From: Pseudomonadota bacterium
Lineage (GTDB): Bacteria; Pseudomonadota; Gammaproteobacteria; Xanthomonadales; Xanthomonadaceae
Direction: 5' to 3'
Assembly (NCBI GenBank): GCA_023386795.1
Contig: JAEWJB010000148.1
Coordinates: 1-9,973 of the forward strand
DNA: 9,973 bases
Of the stretch, positions 6,803 to 9,973 are shown piece after piece; position 1 is the first letter of the stretch; each line of letters begins with the position of its first letter. Made by a program: the position numbers and the translations under genes. The notes beneath the pieces were generated by a model that saw nothing but the letters and a program-made list of their open reading frames with translations, was not told where the DNA came from and did not search any database.

Positions 6803-7264
6803 CCGGCCGGCGGCCAGCGGACGGTGTCGTGATCCGGGTGCTGGCAGGACACCAGCGCGGCCAGGAACGGGGTGGCTTCGACATCTTCCTCGGTGCGGGT
6901 TCCCGGCAAGGCAGCCAGGCCCTCGACGAAGGGCAGCCGCGCCTCCAGCCCGAACTGCAGGCGCGGCGCGATGGCCGCCGGCTCATCGAACGCGCCGTGT
7001 GCCACCGCCATGCCATCCGGCGCCTTAGGTCAGCGGGGTGCCGCAATCGGCGCAGAATCCGCGCCGCACCAGGTTGGAGGAGGCGAAGTGGCGCGGCGCG
7101 CCGCGGGTCCAGGCGAAATCCGCGCCGCGCACCGACACCAATGGCGCGTAGTACGCGCCAAAGGCCTTCTGGCACATCCGGCAGTGGCAGATCGACGCTT
7201 CCAGGTCGCCTTCGACCCGGAAGCGCACCGCGCCGCACTGGCATCCACCGCTGTACCGGCCCAT
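6799..7264 (-). pseudogene. GFA/CENP-V-type zinc protein gene, frameshifted
   Basis: The gene begins at ATG 7264 with GAGGG (7276-7272) 7 nt upstream, overlapping the rnr stop codon. Residues 1-79 are a good GFA-domain N-terminus, MGRYSGGCQCGAVRF..., with the cysteine zinc ligands Cys8, Cys10, Cys26, Cys28, Cys31, Cys71 and Cys74 (CQC, CHCRMC, CADC). Right after CGTPLT the frame hits TAA at 7027-7025. The rest of the domain continues in another frame, APDGMAVAHGAFDEP..., through PFLAALVSCQHPDHDT to a TAG at 6801-6799. The shift is a net +1 or -2 nt and must lie between about 7032 and 7025, because the second frame has its own TGA at 7032-7030. Restored, the protein would have about 154-155 residues, normal for this family. 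GFA-domain proteins are named after glutathione-dependent formaldehyde-activating enzyme, but most have no known substrate. A sequencing error is possible; a true null allele is equally so. Confidence 0.85.
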
Positions 7265-7271
7265 GGCATCG

Positions 7272-7276
7272 CCCTC
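7272..7276 (-). promoter_or_regulatory. Ribosome binding site of the gfa gene
   Basis: GAGGG on the minus strand ends 7 nt before ATG 7264 and shares bases with the rnr TGA stop (7277-7275). It fixes the gfa start and implies that gfa was translated from the rnr message. Confidence 0.6.
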
Positions 7277-9806
7277 AGTAAGGCTGCTTCTTGCGCTTGG
7301 CCGGTTGCCCGCGCGGCGGCGGCGCCGCCGTTTCGGCATCCTTGGCCTCGACCAGGCGGAAGTCGATCTTGCGCTCTTCCATGCTGGCCTTCAGCACCAG
7401 CACGCGCACGCGGTCGCCGAGTCGGAATTCCAGGCCGCGGCGCTCACCGGAAAGCGTCTTGCGGATCGGGTCGAAGTGGTAGTAGTCCTGCGGCAGCTGG
7501 GTGACGTGGACCAGGCCGTTGACCTTGGACTCGTCCAGTTCCACGAACAGGCCGAAGCTGGTCACGCCGCTGATCACGCCATCGAACTGGCCGCCGACGT
7601 GTTTTTCCATCCACGCCGCGCGGTAGCGCTCGTCCACTTCGCGTTCGGCCTCGTCGGCGCGGCGCTCGCGCTCGGAGCACTGCAGCGCCAGCGCCGCCAT
7701 CTCGCGGGCGGAATAGAGGTACTTGTCGGCGCGTCCGCCGGTCAGCGCGTACTTGATCGCGCGATGCACCAGCAGGTCCGGGTAACGGCGGATCGGCGAG
7801 GTGAAGTGCGCATACGCATCCAGCGCCAGGCCGAAGTGGCCCTGGTTGTCCGGCGAGTACACCGCCAGGCTCTGGCTGCGCAGCAACACCGATTCGAGCA
7901 GCGCCGAATCCGGCCGCTCGCGCACCTTCTTCAGCAGCCGGGTGTAGTCGCCGGGCTTGACCTTGCTCCACGGCGGCAGGCTGAGCTTGAACTCCTTGAG
8001 GAATTCCAGCAGGTCCTCGTACTTGTGCTCCGGCGGGCGCTCGTGGATGCGGAACGGCGCCGGGATGTGGTGGGCGATGAGGTAGCGCGCGGCCTGCACG
8101 TTCGCCGCGATCATGCATTCCTCGATCAGCTTGTGCGCGTCGTTGCGCACCAGCATGCCCGCCTGGGTGACTTCGCCGCGGTTGTCCAGGACGAAGCGCA
8201 CCTCGGAGGATTCGAATTCGATCGCGCCGCGCTGCGTGCGCGCCTTCGCCAGCACGTGGTAGAGCTGGAACAACTGCTGCACCTGCGGCAGCAGCGCGCC
8301 GACCTGCGCCTTGGCTTCGGCATCGTCCTCGCCTACTGCCTTCCACACCTGCGTGTAGGTCAGGCGCGCATGCGAGTTCATCACCGCCTCGTAGAAGCGC
8401 GAGGACGTCACTTCGCCCGCCCGGTCCACCTGCATGTCGCAGACGAAGCACATGCGGTCGACCTTGGGATTGAGGGAGCAGATTCCGTTGGAAAGCGTCT
8501 CCGGCAGCATCGGCACCACGAAGCCGGGGAAGTACACCGAGGTGGCGCGCTTCTGTGCCTCGTCGTCGAGCGGCGTGCCGGGGCGCACGTAGTGCGAGAC
8601 GTCGGCGATGGCCACCACGAGGCGGAAGCCATCGCGGGTGGGTTCGCAGTAGACCGCGTCGTCGAAGTCCTTGGCGTCCTCGCCATCGATGGTGACCAGC
8701 GGGGTCGAACGCAGGTCGACGCGCCCGCCGATCATCGAAGGCTCGACCACCAGCGGCACGGCGGCAGCTTCATCCAGCACTTCCTGCGGGAACTCGTGCG
8801 GCAGGTCGTGGCCGTGGATGGCGGTTTCCACTACCAGCGACGGGGTGAGCTTGTCGCCGAGCACCGCGATGATCTTGCCGATCGCCGGGCGGCGGCCATC
8901 CGGCGGGGCGATCATCTCGCATACGACCAGCTGTCCCTCGCGCGCGCCGCCGGTCTGGTCGGCGGGGATCTGCAGGTTGCGCTGGATGCGCTTGTCGTCG
9001 GGATCGACGTAGGCAATGCCGAGTTCGTAGAAGAAGCGCCCGATCAGGCGGGTGACCCGGCGTTCCAGCACGCGGGCGATGCTGCCCTCGCGGCGGCCGC
9101 GGCGGTCGATGCCGGTGACGTTGGCCAGCGCGCGGTCGCCATGCATGACCTTGCGCATCTCGAACGGCGGCAGGAACAGGTCATCGCCGCCCTCGTCCGG
9201 GCGCAGGAAGCCGAAGCCGTCCGGGTTGGCGATCACCACGCCGGCGATCAGGTTGGTGTGCTTGACCGGCGCGTAGCCGCCGCGGCGGTTCTGTACCAGC
9301 TGGGCCTCGCGCACCATCGCGGCGAGTCGCTTGCCTAGCGCGTCGATGCGATGCGACAGGCCGAGGCGCTCGGCGATCTCCTCGGCGGTTTGCGGGCCCT
9401 CGCACTGCTCAAGCAGTTGCAGGATGGCTTCGCGGCTGGCGATGGGCTCGGCGTAGCGCTCGGCCTCGCGGGCAGCATGGGGGTCCTGGAAGGAGGGTCC
9501 CGCGCCGCCGGACATCGGCACGCGCTCGACCTGCGGCGGCGGGACGCGACGACCACGCTTGCCTTCGGCCGTCGGCGCGGGGGGCGCGTTGGCGGGGCGG
9601 CTTTGTTTGCCGCCTCCCTTGGCTGGCTTGCGCGAACCCGGCGATGGGGCACTCAGCGACTCGGGCATCCAGGGTGGCAGCTTGTTGGCCTTGGGTGCCT
9701 TGCCGCCCTTGCCGGCGGCTGCTTTCTGGGTCGAATTGCCCGGCGCGGATTTGCGCGCGGGAGCGCTTGGAGCCTGGCCGGCATCCTTGGCGTTCTTTTT
9801 CTTCAT
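7275..9806 (-). CDS. rnr: Ribonuclease R
   Basis: RNase R is a processive 3'-to-5' exoribonuclease that degrades structured RNA and acts in rRNA quality control and tmRNA-linked decay. The 843-residue product has a basic, Ala/Pro/Lys-rich N-terminal extension (1-120), a winged-helix domain (REAILQLLEQCEGPQTAEEIAERLGLSHR, 125-153), cold-shock domains about 188-330 (GVVIANPDGFGFLRPDEGGDDLFLPP), the RNB catalytic domain about 360-690, and an S1 domain about 738-820 (FDGVISGVTSFGLFVELDESKVNGLVHVTQL). The four catalytic aspartates are Asp374, Asp380, Asp382 and Asp383 in TIDGEDAKDFDDAVY; HFTSPIRRYPDLLVHR at 667-682 is another signature. The long lysine-rich tail of the E. coli enzyme is reduced to about 20 residues ending KRKKQPY, while the N-terminus is longer. 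ATG 9806 (MKKKNAKDAG) is the natural start, though no clear Shine-Dalgarno precedes it. The gene diverges from tRNA-Leu across 115 nt and leads the run with gfa (10 nt gap) and rlmB. Confidence 0.97.
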   Translation of the reverse strand: MKKKNAKDAGQAPSAPARKSAPGNSTQKAAAGKGGKAPKANKLPPWMPESLSAPSPGSRKPAKGGGKQSRPANAPPAPTAEGKRGRRVPPPQVERVPMSGGAGPSFQDPHAAREAERYAEPIASREAILQLLEQCEGPQTAEEIAERLGLSHRIDALGKRLAAMVREAQLVQNRRGGYAPVKHTNLIAGVVIANPDGFGFLRPDEGGDDLFLPPFEMRKVMHGDRALANVTGIDRRGRREGSIARVLERRVTRLIGRFFYELGIAYVDPDDKRIQRNLQIPADQTGGAREGQLVVCEMIAPPDGRRPAIGKIIAVLGDKLTPSLVVETAIHGHDLPHEFPQEVLDEAAAVPLVVEPSMIGGRVDLRSTPLVTIDGEDAKDFDDAVYCEPTRDGFRLVVAIADVSHYVRPGTPLDDEAQKRATSVYFPGFVVPMLPETLSNGICSLNPKVDRMCFVCDMQVDRAGEVTSSRFYEAVMNSHARLTYTQVWKAVGEDDAEAKAQVGALLPQVQQLFQLYHVLAKARTQRGAIEFESSEVRFVLDNRGEVTQAGMLVRNDAHKLIEECMIAANVQAARYLIAHHIPAPFRIHERPPEHKYEDLLEFLKEFKLSLPPWSKVKPGDYTRLLKKVRERPDSALLESVLLRSQSLAVYSPDNQGHFGLALDAYAHFTSPIRRYPDLLVHRAIKYALTGGRADKYLYSAREMAALALQCSERERRADEAEREVDERYRAAWMEKHVGGQFDGVISGVTSFGLFVELDESKVNGLVHVTQLPQDYYHFDPIRKTLSGERRGLEFRLGDRVRVLVLKASMEERKIDFRLVEAKDAETAAPPPRGQPAKRKKQPY

Positions 9807-9879
9807 TCAGGGATGGTAGCGTCCCCACCCATCAATCCGGCGTCATGCCGGCCCGGAAGAGCAAATTCGTAAAAAGGCG

Positions 9880-9908
9880 TTGACAGCCTCCGGCCCCATC
9901 CGCAGAAT
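9880..9908 (+). promoter_or_regulatory. Sigma-70 promoter of tRNA-Leu
   Basis: A perfect -35 TTGACA (9880-9885) is followed after 17 nt by CAGAAT (9903-9908), which matches four of six bases of TATAAT. Transcription should begin around 9914-9916, a few bases before the tRNA at 9922. The discriminator after the -10 is GC-rich (ACGCGGC), as in stable-RNA promoters under stringent (ppGpp/DksA) control, so growth-rate regulation is likely. Confidence 0.75.
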
Positions 9909-9921
9909 ACGCGGCTCACCT

Positions 9922-9973
<52 letters not shown>

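Noticed and set aside
6799..7011. 70-residue frame starting MAVAHGAFDEP as a separate small gene
   Set aside because: It continues the GFA domain of the upstream frame and has no ribosome binding site of its own, so it is treated as the distal part of the broken gene.
7025..7033. Programmed translational frameshift in gfa
   Set aside because: No slippery heptamer, no internal Shine-Dalgarno-like stimulator and no RF2-like CUU-UGA context is seen; simple mutation or sequencing error is more likely.
7263..9338. 691-codon open frame on the + strand opposite rnr
   Set aside because: It is a mirror frame of the RNase R gene, with biased composition and no motif.

Overview
The window is GC-rich bacterial chromosome, most likely from the Xanthomonadaceae (Lysobacter, Luteimonas, Pseudoxanthomonas or Stenotrophomonas-like). 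The grounds are the very high GC with strong third-position bias, an RNase T close to the Xanthomonas form as I remember it, and the rnr-rlmB pairing seen in gammaproteobacteria. This placement rests on recalled family sequences, not on a search. I see no insertion sequence, prophage, CRISPR array or integrase.

Left block (+ strand, 188-2119): a compact three-gene RiPP operon of the HvfABC/bufferin type. A small secreted precursor carries three EGKCG core motifs (hvfA). It overlaps a DUF692/MNIO multinuclear iron maturase that starts on a GTG inside the last core repeat (hvfB). That gene overlaps a DUF2063/HvfC partner protein by ATGA (hvfC). By analogy with Haemophilus HvfA, the peptide is probably modified on its core cysteines, exported, and used to bind copper. 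A C-rich, G-poor leader precedes it. No DoxX-like hvfD gene follows. Next, on the same strand, is rnt (RNase T, 2173-2814), an exonuclease of RNA 3'-end maturation, probably a separate unit.

Middle block (- strand, 5877-2860, convergent with rnt): a large membrane-anchored diguanylate cyclase. It has a signal sequence, 14 two-component-regulator propeller repeats (enough for two seven-bladed propellers), a Y_Y_Y domain, one membrane helix, a coiled coil, and a GGDEF domain with intact GGEEF and inhibitory RxxD sites.

Right block (- strand, transcribed 9806 to 5952): rnr (RNase R), a GFA/CENP-V-type zinc protein gene broken by one frameshift, and rlmB (23S rRNA 2'-O-methyltransferase), closed by an 8-bp hairpin directly after the rlmB stop. 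With rnt this makes the region rich in RNA-processing genes. Diverging from rnr at the right edge is a tRNA-Leu(CAG) gene with a good promoter, cut off by the window end after 52 nt.

The most interesting points are the RiPP operon, its near-identical core-encoding DNA repeats whose only difference creates the hvfB start codon, the frameshifted GFA gene between two intact RNA genes, and the two-propeller diguanylate cyclase.
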